Positions 44,227 to 52,644 of a DNA stretch of 64,000 nucleotides are shown one piece after another. The notes under the pieces were generated by a model. That model did no database searches. It was not told the origin of the DNA and saw nothing but the letters and a program-made list of their open reading frames with translations. Numbering within the stretch: the first letter of the stretch is position 1; every line of letters starts with the position of its first letter. A program made the position numbers and the translations under genes. This DNA comes from REEB95 sp963785735 (GTDB taxonomy: Bacteria; Pseudomonadota; Alphaproteobacteria; ATCC43930; CGMCC-115725): the NCBI GenBank assembly GCA_963785735.1, contig CAWAWJ010000002.1:124001-188000 (forward strand), in the 5' to 3' direction.

Positions 44227-44454
44227 ATGACCGAGCCGCGCAAGCGCTCGATCCGGATATCCGGCCACGCCACCAGCCTGACTCTGGAAGAGCCGTTCTG
44301 GCGCGATCTGCGGACCCTGGCGAAAAAGCGCAAGCTCTCACTCAACGCGCTGGTGGGCAAGATCGACGCCGGCCGCGGCGGCAATCTGTCAAGCGCGCTT
44401 CGCCTCTTCATCCGCGATTGCTATCGCAGCGGCGAGTTGGGATCCCATGGCTGA
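44227..44454 (+). CDS. ribbon-helix-helix domain protein (RHH_4)
   Basis: A 75-residue protein of the RHH_4 family common in alphaproteobacteria. The beta strand is RSIRISGHATSLTLEEPFW, followed by helices RDLRTLAKKRKLSLNALVGKI and NLSSALRLFIRDCYR. These are presumed DNA-binding dimers of unknown target. The ATG is preceded by GGGAAGG. It overlaps the next small gene by eight bases, so both are co-transcribed. Confidence 0.85.
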   Translation: MTEPRKRSIRISGHATSLTLEEPFWRDLRTLAKKRKLSLNALVGKIDAGRGGNLSSALRLFIRDCYRSGELGSHG

Positions 44455-44620
44455 GCGGGTAAATCTCAACCGTTTCCGTAAGGCGCAAAAGCGCGCGGCG
44501 GAGATCAGACAGGCAGCGGAAAACCGCGTCGCCTTCGGCCGCACCAAGGCCGAGCGCGTCAAGAATCACCTCGAAACCGAAAGAAAAGGCCGGAATCTCG
44601 ACGGCAAGAAGCTCGACTAG
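44447..44620 (+). CDS. DUF4169 small basic protein
   Basis: A 57-residue very basic protein starting MAERVNLNRFRKAQKR, with AFGRTKAERVKNHLETERKG at its centre and NLDGKKLD at the end. This is the DUF4169 pattern of alphaproteobacteria. The start codon lies inside the end of the RHH_4 gene, and the RHH_4-DUF4169 pair recurs in this class. The stop overlaps by four bases the convergent FAD-dehydrogenase gene. Confidence 0.85.
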   Translation: MAERVNLNRFRKAQKRAAEIRQAAENRVAFGRTKAERVKNHLETERKGRNLDGKKLD

Positions 44621-46014
44621 CTGCGCAGGATCTTGCCCGGGTTCATGATGTTGTCGGGGTCGAGCGCGTGTTTGATCGCCCGCATCACCGACAGCGCCTC
44701 GCCATGTTCGGCGATCAAGAATTCGGTCTTACCGTAGCCGACCCCGTGCTCGCCGGTGCAGGTGCCCTCGAGCGCTATGGCGCGCGCCACCATGCGGGCG
44801 TTTATCTTCTCCGCCTGCTTGAATTCCGCCGGGTTCTTGGGGTCGAGCAGGAAGACCAGGTGAAAATTGCCGTCGCCGGCATGGCCGACGATGGGCGCCA
44901 GCAGCCCGGATTGCGCCAAATCCTGCTCGGTCTCGGCGATGCATTGCGGGAGCTTCGAGATCGGCACGCACACATCGGTGGCCCAGCCCTCGGAGCCCGG
45001 CCGCAAGGCGAGCGTGGCGAAATAGGCGTCGTGGCGCGCCTGCCACAGCTTGTTGCGCTCCTCGTGGCCGGCGGCCCAGCGAAACGCGCTGCCGCCATGC
45101 TCGGCTGCGAAACTGCGCACTTGTTCCACCTGCTCATCGACGCCGCGCTCGGTGCCGTGGAATTCGAACATCAGGGTCGGCGCCACCTTATAGTCGAGCT
45201 TGGAATAGAGGTTGACCGCGTCCATGGTCACCGCGTCGATCAACTCGATGCGCGCCACCGGTACGCCGGCCTGGATGGTCGCCACCACCGTCTCGACCGC
45301 CTGCTTGATATCGGGAAAGGCGCAACAGGCGGCACGGATCGCTTCGGGTATGCCAAAGAGCCTGAGGCTCGCTTCGGTGATCACGCCCAGCGTTCCCTCA
45401 GAGCCGACGAATAGCCGGGTCAGGTCATAGCCCGCGGCCGATTTCCGCGCGCGGCGCGATGTCCGGATGATCCGGCCATCGGCCAGCACCACGGTCAGCG
45501 CCAGCACGTTCTCGCGCATGGAGCCATAGCGCACGGCATTGGTGCCCGAGGCGCGCGTCGCTGCCATGCCGCCGAGCGAGGCGTCCGCGCCCGGATCGAC
45601 CGAAAAGAACAGCCCGGTGTCGCGCAGATGCTGGTTCAATTGCTTGCGGGTGACGCCGGCCTCGACGGTGCAGTCGAGATCCTCGGTTGATACCCGCAGA
45701 ATCCGGTTCATGCGCGAAAGATCGATGGTCACGCCGCCTTCGAGCGCGGCGATGTTGCCCTCGAGTCCCGTTCCGGTGCCGAAGGGAATGACCGGCACCT
45801 TGGCGGAAGCGCAGAGTTTTACCGTCGCCGCAACTTCCTCGGTGCTTTCGACGAATACCACCGCGTCGGGCGGCATGCCCGGATGGTATGACGCGTCCTT
45901 GCCGTGATGTTCGCGCACCGCCAGCGACGTCGAGAACCGGTCGCCGAAGCGCGCCGCCAGCGCCGCGCTCAGATCACTCGATAGCGCCTTGCGGCGCGGG
46001 GATGCCAAGGCCAT
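44617..46014 (-). CDS. FAD-linked D-lactate/2-hydroxyacid dehydrogenase (Dld/GlcD-like)
   Basis: A 465-residue VAO-family flavoprotein. The FAD-binding PCMH domain has VPVIPFGTGTGLEGNIAALEGG, DPGADASLGGMAATRASGTNAVRYG-type loops (here split by residues 135-160) and VGSEGTLGVITEASLRLFG. The C-terminal cap carries VGHAGDGNFHLVFLLDP with metal-binding His and EGTCTGEHGVGYGK, ending ALDPDNIMNPGKIL. It resembles D-lactate dehydrogenase (cytochrome) more than GlcD. Electrons probably go to cytochrome c or quinone. It is separate from the glcDEF operon 12 kb away. Confidence 0.88.
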   Translation of the reverse strand: MALASPRRKALSSDLSAALAARFGDRFSTSLAVREHHGKDASYHPGMPPDAVVFVESTEEVAATVKLCASAKVPVIPFGTGTGLEGNIAALEGGVTIDLSRMNRILRVSTEDLDCTVEAGVTRKQLNQHLRDTGLFFSVDPGADASLGGMAATRASGTNAVRYGSMRENVLALTVVLADGRIIRTSRRARKSAAGYDLTRLFVGSEGTLGVITEASLRLFGIPEAIRAACCAFPDIKQAVETVVATIQAGVPVARIELIDAVTMDAVNLYSKLDYKVAPTLMFEFHGTERGVDEQVEQVRSFAAEHGGSAFRWAAGHEERNKLWQARHDAYFATLALRPGSEGWATDVCVPISKLPQCIAETEQDLAQSGLLAPIVGHAGDGNFHLVFLLDPKNPAEFKQAEKINARMVARAIALEGTCTGEHGVGYGKTEFLIAEHGEALSVMRAIKHALDPDNIMNPGKILRS

Positions 46015-46094
46015 GGAATTTCCTCGGGCTTAAGGTTTTGCCCGGGCCCATTCTCCACCGGGAATATTAATAATTTGCCACGGAACCACGCACC

Positions 46095-46127
46095 AAAGAA
46101 AGCGGCCCGGGCTTGCGCCCGGGCCGC
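46095..46127 (-). terminator. intrinsic terminator of the DUF992-OmpA gene
   Basis: A perfect 11-bp stem GCGGCCCGGGC / GCCCGGGCCGC with a four-base loop. On the minus strand it is followed by TTTCTTT. It lies about 33 bases after the stop of the OmpA-family gene. Confidence 0.8.
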
Positions 46128-46159
46128 ATTCTCGAAACCTATATGAAAAACCGAGTCGA

Positions 46160-46972
46160 CTACTGGATGGCGATCGTGGCGCGCCGGTTGCGCGGTTCCT
46201 TCACGCCATCGGGCGTCGGTACGGCCAGATGGGTCTCGCCAAACCACGCGGTGCTGATCTTGGCGGCGGGTACGCCGTCCTTGACCAACGCGGCTTGCAC
46301 GGTATCGGCGCGGCGATGCGACAGGCCCATGTTGTAGGCGGCCGTGCCGGAGGTGTCGGTGTAACCGGCGACCGCAACCTTCAGCGAACCGGTCTTCTTG
46401 TAATAAGCGGCCGCGTTGTCGACCACCGTCTTGCCGGCCGCGGTCAGGTCCGATTTATTGAACTCGAAATAGACGACGAAGGTCTGCGCCATCGCCATCG
46501 GGGAACCAGGGCCCAATTGCAGATAGGCGAGACCGCCGGTTCCGCCGATGCCAACCTCTTGCACGCCGAGACCCATCGGAACCAGGTAGAAGCCGTTGCC
46601 GACGCCGGCAAGACCGGCTTGAACCGCCAAGCCGGCGAGAAGGGTCGCCGAGGCCTTGACGCCGACATAGTTGCCCGTCAGGGGAGCGGGCGGCGAGCCG
46701 CCGCCGACCACGAAGTAAGTCATGGCTTTTTTCTGGGCGAATTCCAGATCGACGCCGAGCAGGATGCCCGTGTAGCCGCTGTAGACTACCGGCGAGGGTC
46801 CGGTGCCCCCGTAGGTGCAGGTGACCGGAATCCTAGAGAACAGGATATAGGTCATGCCCTGATCCGTGCTGACGCAGGTCAGAACGCCGAGGATGCCATC
46901 AGCCTTGGCCTGCCCTCCGGCGGCGAACACCATGGTGATCGCCACCACGAGCGACATCAAAATCTTTTTCAT
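46160..46972 (-). CDS. DUF992-OmpA fusion envelope protein
   Basis: A 270-residue exported protein: signal peptide about 1-24 (ILMSLVVAITMVFAAG, cut after AKA). The DUF992 domain (about 26-150) has GILGVLTCVSTDQGMTYILF, SGYTGILLGVDLEFAQKKAM and GLAVQAGLAGVGNGFYLVPMG. The OmpA-like peptidoglycan-binding domain (about 165-270) has FVVYFEFNKSDLTAAGKTVV, AGYTDTSGTAAYNMGLSHRRA and EPRNRRATI. DUF992 proteins are normally stand-alone small exported proteins, so this fusion would tie the domain to the cell wall. The ATG at 46972 starts the signal peptide. The monocistronic gene has a strong terminator. Confidence 0.82.
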   Translation of the reverse strand: MKKILMSLVVAITMVFAAGGQAKADGILGVLTCVSTDQGMTYILFSRIPVTCTYGGTGPSPVVYSGYTGILLGVDLEFAQKKAMTYFVVGGGSPPAPLTGNYVGVKASATLLAGLAVQAGLAGVGNGFYLVPMGLGVQEVGIGGTGGLAYLQLGPGSPMAMAQTFVVYFEFNKSDLTAAGKTVVDNAAAYYKKTGSLKVAVAGYTDTSGTAAYNMGLSHRRADTVQAALVKDGVPAAKISTAWFGETHLAVPTPDGVKEPRNRRATIAIQ

Positions 46973-47169
46973 CGACTGCACTCCCCCAGTATTTGTGAAT
47001 CTCGCGTGAAACCGGTGCAAAGAGTGGGTTTACTCATCTTTGCGTGATGCCATGTTATATCGCCGCCGCCCTGGTTTGGAATAGGCCAATATTCCCCGAA
47101 TCCAAAGCCAGTTTTCCAATGTGATGAATAGGCAACAGATATAACAAAGAATTTATCCACAGGCCAAAT

Positions 47170-47442
47170 CTAGCCTGCGGCTCGTTTTCGCCCGGATTCC
47201 CGCATGCCCAGCGCGTTCATATAGGTGTCAAGGAGCGCCTGTTTTTCGTCCTGGTCTTCCTGGTCCATTTTGCGGATGCGAAGAATCTGCCGCATGGTTG
47301 GCAGGTCGAAACCGGCGCTCTTGGCCTCGGAAAAGACCTCCTTGATATCCGCGCCGAGGGCGCGTTTTTCCTCGTCCAGCCGTTCAATTCGCTCGATGAA
47401 GGATCGCAGACGGTCTCCGGCGATGCCACCGACATCCGGCAT
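47170..47442 (-). CDS. gapR: nucleoid-associated protein GapR (DUF2312)
   Basis: A 90-residue DNA-binding coiled-coil protein. GDRLRSFIERIERLDEEKRA, LGADIKEVFSEAKSAGFDLP and MRQILRIRKMDQEDQDEKQ are the GapR family core. In Caulobacter GapR encircles overtwisted DNA ahead of replication and transcription and aids topoisomerases. Length and charge fit the family. It lies 27 bases downstream of the DUF1244 gene on the same strand. Confidence 0.92.
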   Translation of the reverse strand: MPDVGGIAGDRLRSFIERIERLDEEKRALGADIKEVFSEAKSAGFDLPTMRQILRIRKMDQEDQDEKQALLDTYMNALGMRESGRKRAAG

Positions 47443-47469
47443 GAATTCCCCCGTTCTTTGACGTTGTTG

Positions 47470-47763
47470 CTAGTGCTTATGAGCGGCGGCCGACTTGGCT
47501 TTCTGCTCCGGCGTCGCCTCTTTCTGGTACTTCGCCTTCCATTCCTCATAGGGTATGCCATAGACGATCTGGCGCGCCTCGGGGTCGGAGAGCTTCATGC
47601 CTTTTTTCTCGGCCGCTTCGCGATACCAGCGCGACAGGCAATTGCGGCAGAAACCGGCCAGATTCATCATGTCGATGTTTTGCACGTCGGTTCTTTCCCG
47701 CAGGTGTGAAACCAGTGTGCGGAAAGCGGCGGCTTCGAGTTCGATACGCGTGCGGTCGTCCAT
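47470..47763 (-). CDS. DUF1244 protein
   Basis: A 97-residue cytosolic protein with the DUF1244 signature: RTLVSHLRERTDVQNIDMMN, AGFCRNCLSRWYREAAEKKG and YGIPYEEWKAKYQKEAT. The conserved CRNC pair may bind metal. The ATG at 47763 has AGGGAG about nine bases upstream. The family is widespread in proteobacteria and of unknown function. The gene lies between the amidohydrolase and gapR genes, all on the minus strand. Confidence 0.88.
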   Translation of the reverse strand: MDDRTRIELEAAAFRTLVSHLRERTDVQNIDMMNLAGFCRNCLSRWYREAAEKKGMKLSDPEARQIVYGIPYEEWKAKYQKEATPEQKAKSAAAHKH

Positions 47764-47810
47764 CGGGACATCTCCCTTCGAGAGCATCTTCCTATTGTGG
47801 GGTGGCGGCG

Positions 47811-48650
47811 TCACTTTTGCCAGAGGCGATAAATCGAATCCCCGGTCAGGATCGGCCCCAAAACCCTTGCCAGAAGCTCGGCCCATTCCCGCGCACCCGA
47901 AGCGTCGGCGATCAGATCCTGCCGTATTTCGATGGCGACATGCGGCAACCCACAATTCGAGGCATGGTGCCGCATGGTGTATCCCGCCGGCTGCCGCGCC
48001 GAATAGGGCTCATTGTCGCCGACGGCAAGGCCCGCCTGGCCGCGCAACGCGGCGAGCAGTGGCAAGGCAATCCGCCCGTCGCCGTCCCACAACACGCCGA
48101 TATGCCAGGGCCGCGCCTGGCCGCTCATGATGGGCGTGAAGCTGTGCACGCCGATCAACGCCGGGAAAATCGCGCGACCGAGCGATGCCGCGATCCAGGC
48201 CGCGATCGCCGCGTGATAGGGCTCGAAGAGATGCCGGCGGCGCATCATGCGCGCGGCGGCGCCGAGATCGCGATTGCCAGGAATAGTTACCCCGTCGCTG
48301 ATTTGCGGGATCGAGGTCGGATCCTCCGGATCGCGATTGCAATCGATCACCAGCCGCGAATAGCCGCACAGAACCGCCGGCAGTTCGAGGGCTTGCGCCA
48401 GCCTCCTGGTAACATCGCCCGCGCCGATATCCCAGCCGATATGCTGCGACAACGCCGCATCGTCGAGGCCGAGTTGGCTCAATCCTCGTGGCACAAGCTT
48501 GCTGGCGTGATCGCAAATCAGCAGAACGCGGGCGCCGGCTCGGCCCGGGAATTGCTCAAAAGCGGGTTTCTCGCCGCGGGCGAAGAAGGGAAGAGTTTCG
48601 GGCATGGAGGAGTGCGAATCGAGCGGAGTTGAGACCAACCGAGTCGTCAT
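47811..48650 (-). CDS. N-formylglutamate amidohydrolase family protein
   Basis: A 279-residue zinc hydrolase of the FGase family (histidine-degradation HutG type or relatives). Family marks are LLICDHASKLVPRGLSQLGL, HIGWDIGAGDVTRRLA, LVIDCNRDPEDPTSIP, ALIGVHSFTPIM and AIEIRQDLIA. Other hut genes are absent, so the substrate may not be N-formylglutamate. The start is uncertain between the ATG at 48650 and one at 48605; neither has a good ribosome-binding site. Divergent from glycerate kinase. Confidence 0.87.
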   Translation of the reverse strand: MTTRLVSTPLDSHSSMPETLPFFARGEKPAFEQFPGRAGARVLLICDHASKLVPRGLSQLGLDDAALSQHIGWDIGAGDVTRRLAQALELPAVLCGYSRLVIDCNRDPEDPTSIPQISDGVTIPGNRDLGAAARMMRRRHLFEPYHAAIAAWIAASLGRAIFPALIGVHSFTPIMSGQARPWHIGVLWDGDGRIALPLLAALRGQAGLAVGDNEPYSARQPAGYTMRHHASNCGLPHVAIEIRQDLIADASGAREWAELLARVLGPILTGDSIYRLWQK

Positions 48651-48684
48651 CCTATCCTGTCACGCGAGAGGTTAAAGAACCAAG

Positions 48685-50061
48685 GTGAAGTCCTCCCCGA
48701 TACGGCCCCGCGAATTGCTGCGCGGCCTTCTCGACGCCGCGCTGGAAGCGGCCGATGCCGGGCGCGTCCTGCCGCCTTTTCTGCCGAAGCCGCCAAAGGG
48801 CCGGACCCTGGTGGTGGGCGCGGGCAAGGCGGCGGCTGCCATGGCCCGGGCGGTCGAGGCGCATTGGCGCGCGCCCCTTTCGGGCATCGTGGTGACGCGC
48901 TACGGCCACGGCTTGGCCCTGAAGCATATCGAGGTGGTGGAGGCGAGCCATCCGGTGCCCGACGAAGCTGGACAAAAAGCGGCGGCGCGCATCCTGGATA
49001 GCGTCCGGAATCTTTCGCCGGACGATCTGGTGCTCTGCCTGATGTCGGGCGGAGCGTCCGCCTTGCTCGCCTTGCCCGCCGCCGGCGTTTCGCTCGAGGA
49101 TAAACGCACGGTCACCCGCGCGCTGCTCACCTGCGGCGCCACCATCGCCGAGATCAATTGCGTGCGGAAGCATCTCTCCGCCATCAAGGGCGGGCGCTTA
49201 GCCGCAGCCGCGTTCCCGGCGCGCGTCGTGACGCTCGCCATCTCCGACGTGCCGGGCGACGATCCGGCCGTGATCGGCTCGGGCCCGACAGTGCCCGATC
49301 CTTCGACCTTCGCCGAGGCTCGCGCCATCCTGACGAAATACGCGATTGCGCCGCCGGCGGCGGTGGCATCGCGGCTTGGCCAATCCTCCGACGAAACCCC
49401 GAAGCCGGGCGATCCACGGCTGGCGCGCGCGCGTTATCATTTCATCGCCACGCCGCAGATATCGCTCGAAGCCGCCGCGGCGTTTGCGAGAAAACGCGGC
49501 ATAACGCCTGCTATCCTCGGCGACGCCATCGAAGGCGAGGCGCGCGAGGTGGCGCTCGTGCATGCCAGCATGGCACGGGCCCTGGCACGGGGACATTTCC
49601 GTGTCGCTGGCAAAGCGCCGAATCTTCCCGCCTTGTTGCTGTCGGGCGGCGAGACCACGGTAACGGTCAAGGGCAAGGGACGCGGCGGGCGCAATACCGA
49701 ATTCCTGCTGGCGCTCGCGCTCGACGTAAAGGCGCATCCGCAAATCCACGCCATCGCCTGCGACACCGACGGCATCGACGGAAGCGAGGACAATGCCGGC
49801 GCGTTTTGCGGCCCCGACAGCCTGGCGCGTGCGGCAAAGCGGGGGATCGATCTCAAGGCCATGCTTGCCGGAAACGACGCCTGGGGTGCGTTCGACGCGC
49901 TCGATGACCTGATCGTGACCGGCCCCACCCGCACGAATGTGAACGACTTCCGTGCCATCCTGGTGCTAAAATCCTTGGGTACAGGATCAAAAAAAGATGC
50001 GACGCCAAAGAAGCGCCAAAATCGTCGCCACGCTCGGGCCGGCCAGCGCCACCCCCGGTAA
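48685..50061 (+). CDS. glycerate 2-kinase (MOFRL/TtuD family)
   Basis: A 458-residue kinase phosphorylating glycerate (TtuD/GckA type). N-terminal DUF4147 domain: RTLVVGAGKAAAAMARAVE, SHPVPDEAGQKAAARIL, CLMSGGASALLALPA. C-terminal MOFRL domain: LLSGGETTVTVKGKGRGGRN, IACDTDGIDGSEDNAGAF and GPTRTNVNDFRAILVL, where homologues end. The last 25 codons (GTGSKKDATPKKRQNRRHAR) are low-complexity and overlap the pyruvate kinase start by 65 bases. Together with glcDEF it fits a glycolate-glyoxylate-glycerate-phosphoglycerate route leading to the adjacent pyruvate kinase. Confidence 0.9.
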   Translation: MKSSPIRPRELLRGLLDAALEAADAGRVLPPFLPKPPKGRTLVVGAGKAAAAMARAVEAHWRAPLSGIVVTRYGHGLALKHIEVVEASHPVPDEAGQKAAARILDSVRNLSPDDLVLCLMSGGASALLALPAAGVSLEDKRTVTRALLTCGATIAEINCVRKHLSAIKGGRLAAAAFPARVVTLAISDVPGDDPAVIGSGPTVPDPSTFAEARAILTKYAIAPPAAVASRLGQSSDETPKPGDPRLARARYHFIATPQISLEAAAAFARKRGITPAILGDAIEGEAREVALVHASMARALARGHFRVAGKAPNLPALLLSGGETTVTVKGKGRGGRNTEFLLALALDVKAHPQIHAIACDTDGIDGSEDNAGAFCGPDSLARAAKRGIDLKAMLAGNDAWGAFDALDDLIVTGPTRTNVNDFRAILVLKSLGTGSKKDATPKKRQNRRHARAGQRHPR

Positions 50062-51415
50062 GATCGCCGCCCTGTTCGAGGCCGGGGTCGACGTTTTCCG
50101 TCTTAACTTCAGCCATGGCGATCAAGCGGAACACCGTGCGCGACTCGACGCCATCCGCGAGCTGGAAAAAAAGACCGGTAGGCCCATCGGCGTGATGGCC
50201 GATCTGCAAGGCCCGAAGCTGCGGGTTGGAACCTTCGCCGGCGGCAAGGTGAAGCTCGTTTCGGGCGCGGCCTTCCGCCTCGATCTCGACAAGGCGCCGG
50301 GCGATTTATCGCGCGCCAACCTGCCGCATCCCGAGATCTTCGCCGCGATCGCCCCCGGCACCGAATTGCTGCTCAATGACGGCAATATCCGCCTCAAGGT
50401 CGAGAAATCCGGCAAGGATTTCGCCGAGACCAAGGTGATGGCCGGTGGCGAGCTTTCCGACCGCAAGGGCGTCAACGTGCCGAACGCGGTCTTGCCCATG
50501 TCGGCGCTGACGCCCAAGGACCGCGGCGATCTCGATTTCGCGCTCAAAATGGGCGTCGATTGGGTGGCGCTGTCTTTCGTGCAGCGCCCCGAGGATGTGG
50601 CCGAGGCGCGCAAGCTCATCGCCGGCCGCGCCGGCATTCTGGTGAAGCTGGAAAAGCCCGCCGCCATCGGCAAGCTCGACGAAATCATCGAGCTCTCCGA
50701 AGCGGTGATGGTGGCGCGCGGCGATCTCGGCGTCGAGATGCCCCCTGAAGATGTACCTCCACTTCAACGCCGCATCGTCCATGCCTGCCGCATCGCCGGC
50801 AAGCCGGTGGTGGTGGCGACGCAGATGCTGGAATCGATGCTGCGCGCGCCAGTGCCGACCCGCGCCGAAGCCTCGGACGTGGCGACCGCGGTCTATGAAG
50901 GGGCGGACGCGGTGATGCTTTCGGCCGAAACCGCGGCGGGCTCCTATCCGGTCGAGGCCGTCACCATGATGGATCGCATCATCCGCCGCGTGCAGATCGA
51001 TCCGATTTATTTCGGCATGCTGCATTCGGAAGCGGCGATGCCGGAGAACACCCCGTCCGACGCCATCAGCGCCGCCGCCTGCCAGGTGGCGCACACCATC
51101 GGCGCGGCGGCGATCGCGTCTTACACCACTTCGGGCGCGACCGCCTTGCGCGCGGCGCGCGAACGCCCGGAAGTGCCGATCATCACCCTCACCTCCAATT
51201 TGCAGACGGCGCGCAAGCTGGCCATCGCCTGGGGACTGCATTGCGTCCACACCGCCGATATCAGCAATTTCACCGACATGGTGCAGAAGGCAACCAGCAT
51301 CGCGCGCCTGGAAGGCTTCGCGGAAAAAGGCGAGCGCGTGGTGATCACCGCCGGCGTGCCTTTCGGCACGCCCGGCGCCACCAACGTGCTGCGCATCGCC
51401 TGGGTGGAGAGCTAG
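49997..51415 (+). CDS. pyk: pyruvate kinase
   Basis: A 472-residue glycolytic enzyme making ATP and pyruvate from phosphoenolpyruvate. RSAKIVATLGPASATPGKI and DVFRLNFSHGD open the barrel. The catalytic lysine/metal region is ILVKLEKPAAIGKLDEIIE with MVARGDLGVEMPPEDVP, and the signature VVVATQMLESMLRAPVPTRAE and EGADAVMLSAETAAGSYP follow. The C-terminal allosteric domain is complete, ending AGVPFGTPGATNVLRIAWV. The start lies within the end of the glycerate kinase gene, so the two are probably translationally coupled. Confidence 0.97.
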   Translation: MRRQRSAKIVATLGPASATPGKIAALFEAGVDVFRLNFSHGDQAEHRARLDAIRELEKKTGRPIGVMADLQGPKLRVGTFAGGKVKLVSGAAFRLDLDKAPGDLSRANLPHPEIFAAIAPGTELLLNDGNIRLKVEKSGKDFAETKVMAGGELSDRKGVNVPNAVLPMSALTPKDRGDLDFALKMGVDWVALSFVQRPEDVAEARKLIAGRAGILVKLEKPAAIGKLDEIIELSEAVMVARGDLGVEMPPEDVPPLQRRIVHACRIAGKPVVVATQMLESMLRAPVPTRAEASDVATAVYEGADAVMLSAETAAGSYPVEAVTMMDRIIRRVQIDPIYFGMLHSEAAMPENTPSDAISAAACQVAHTIGAAAIASYTTSGATALRAARERPEVPIITLTSNLQTARKLAIAWGLHCVHTADISNFTDMVQKATSIARLEGFAEKGERVVITAGVPFGTPGATNVLRIAWVES

Positions 51416-51421
51416 GGCCCG

Positions 51422-52639
51422 TCAGGCCCGGATAAGGCCGTCGAAGGGCTTGAGTTCGGCCGTATCGGGGAAGACGCGGTTGCCGAGCGCAGTCGGATCG
51501 AGGCCAAGATGGTCGCGCAGGACGCCCTTCATCACCGCGCGGCTGTCGACCGCGACGCGCAGATCGCGATCCTCTTCGAGGCGGTCAAGCCCCGGCCAGT
51601 CGCCGGCGACCCGCCCGCCCTTCACCCGTCCACCCATCACGAACATCGCCGAGGCGGTGCCGTGATCGGTGCCGTTATTGCCGTTGACCGCGACGGTGCG
51701 GCCGAATTCGGTGACCGCAACCAGCACCGTCTCCTTCCAGGCCGGGCCCATGGCCTGGGCCATGGCGTCGATTCCGTCGGCGAAGCCCGAGAAATTCTGC
51801 GCCAGCCTCCCGCTCTCGGCGCCTTGATTCACATGCGTGTCCCAGCCGCCCATGTCGAGCGCGGCGATGCGCGGGCCTTGCGGCGCCGATAACAATTTTC
51901 CCGCCGCCTCGGCCAGCGGCTTGAAGGCGTTGGGGCCGAAGCCCATGCCCCCCTTGCCCATGTCGTCGCCCAGCACGGCGCTGGAGAAACTCTGCGCCTT
52001 GATGCCCTCCTTGAGCGCCGGACCCAAGAGCGGATCCTTGGCGTAAAGCGGCCCGAGTTCGTTGATGAAATCGCCGTCGGAGACATGGAAACCTTCCGGT
52101 TCCCAGGACGCGACCTCGACCCGGCCGCGCAGCACCAGCGGCACGGAGCCGCCCACCGCCAGGCCGAGTCGCGTATTGCCCGTCTGTAACAATGTCAGGG
52201 CGCGATTGAGCCAGCCGTCGCTTTGCCCGCGCTTCGCCGCCAGGCCGCTTTCCATCAAGTCCTGGGCATCGAAATGCGAGCGCGTGTGATAGCCGTTGCC
52301 GGAGGCATGGACGATCAGCAACTCGCCATTGCGGTAATAGGGATCGAGCGGCGCCAAGCCCGGATGGAGGGCGAAGAAATTGTCGAGCGCGATGGCGCCG
52401 CCCGCTTCGCCCGGAGGCTTCAGAGCGATCAAGCCGCGCTTCTCGGCATAAAGCCGGTCGCCCACCGGCGCCACCGCGGCCATTCCGTCCATCGCGCCGC
52501 GCAACAGCACCACCACCAGGCGCCGGTCGCCCGGCACGGCGGCGAAGACCGCGCCCGGCAGATTGGCCAGCGCGAAGGCGCCGGTGGAGCCGGCCAGCAG
52601 GGCCAGGAAATCGCGGCGGGAGGAATCGCAGCAGGACAT
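51422..52639 (-). CDS. DUF1501 Tat-exported protein
   Basis: A 405-residue protein with a twin-arginine signal (SRRDFLALLAGSTGAFAL) and the DUF1501 sulfatase-like fold: LVVVLLRGAMDGMAAVAPVG, HASGNGYHTRSHFDAQDLME, LDMGGWDTHVNQG, TEFGRTVAVNGNNGTDHGTAS and KGVLRDHLGLDP. The metal ligands of the alkaline-phosphatase superfamily (Asp, His in GWDTH and GTDHG) are kept. The ATG at 52639 starts the Tat signal. It follows the DUF1800 gene by five bases. DUF1501/DUF1800 pairs are common, and their role is not established. Confidence 0.9.
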   Translation of the reverse strand: MSCCDSSRRDFLALLAGSTGAFALANLPGAVFAAVPGDRRLVVVLLRGAMDGMAAVAPVGDRLYAEKRGLIALKPPGEAGGAIALDNFFALHPGLAPLDPYYRNGELLIVHASGNGYHTRSHFDAQDLMESGLAAKRGQSDGWLNRALTLLQTGNTRLGLAVGGSVPLVLRGRVEVASWEPEGFHVSDGDFINELGPLYAKDPLLGPALKEGIKAQSFSSAVLGDDMGKGGMGFGPNAFKPLAEAAGKLLSAPQGPRIAALDMGGWDTHVNQGAESGRLAQNFSGFADGIDAMAQAMGPAWKETVLVAVTEFGRTVAVNGNNGTDHGTASAMFVMGGRVKGGRVAGDWPGLDRLEEDRDLRVAVDSRAVMKGVLRDHLGLDPTALGNRVFPDTAELKPFDGLIRA

Positions 52640-52644
52640 GGGCG

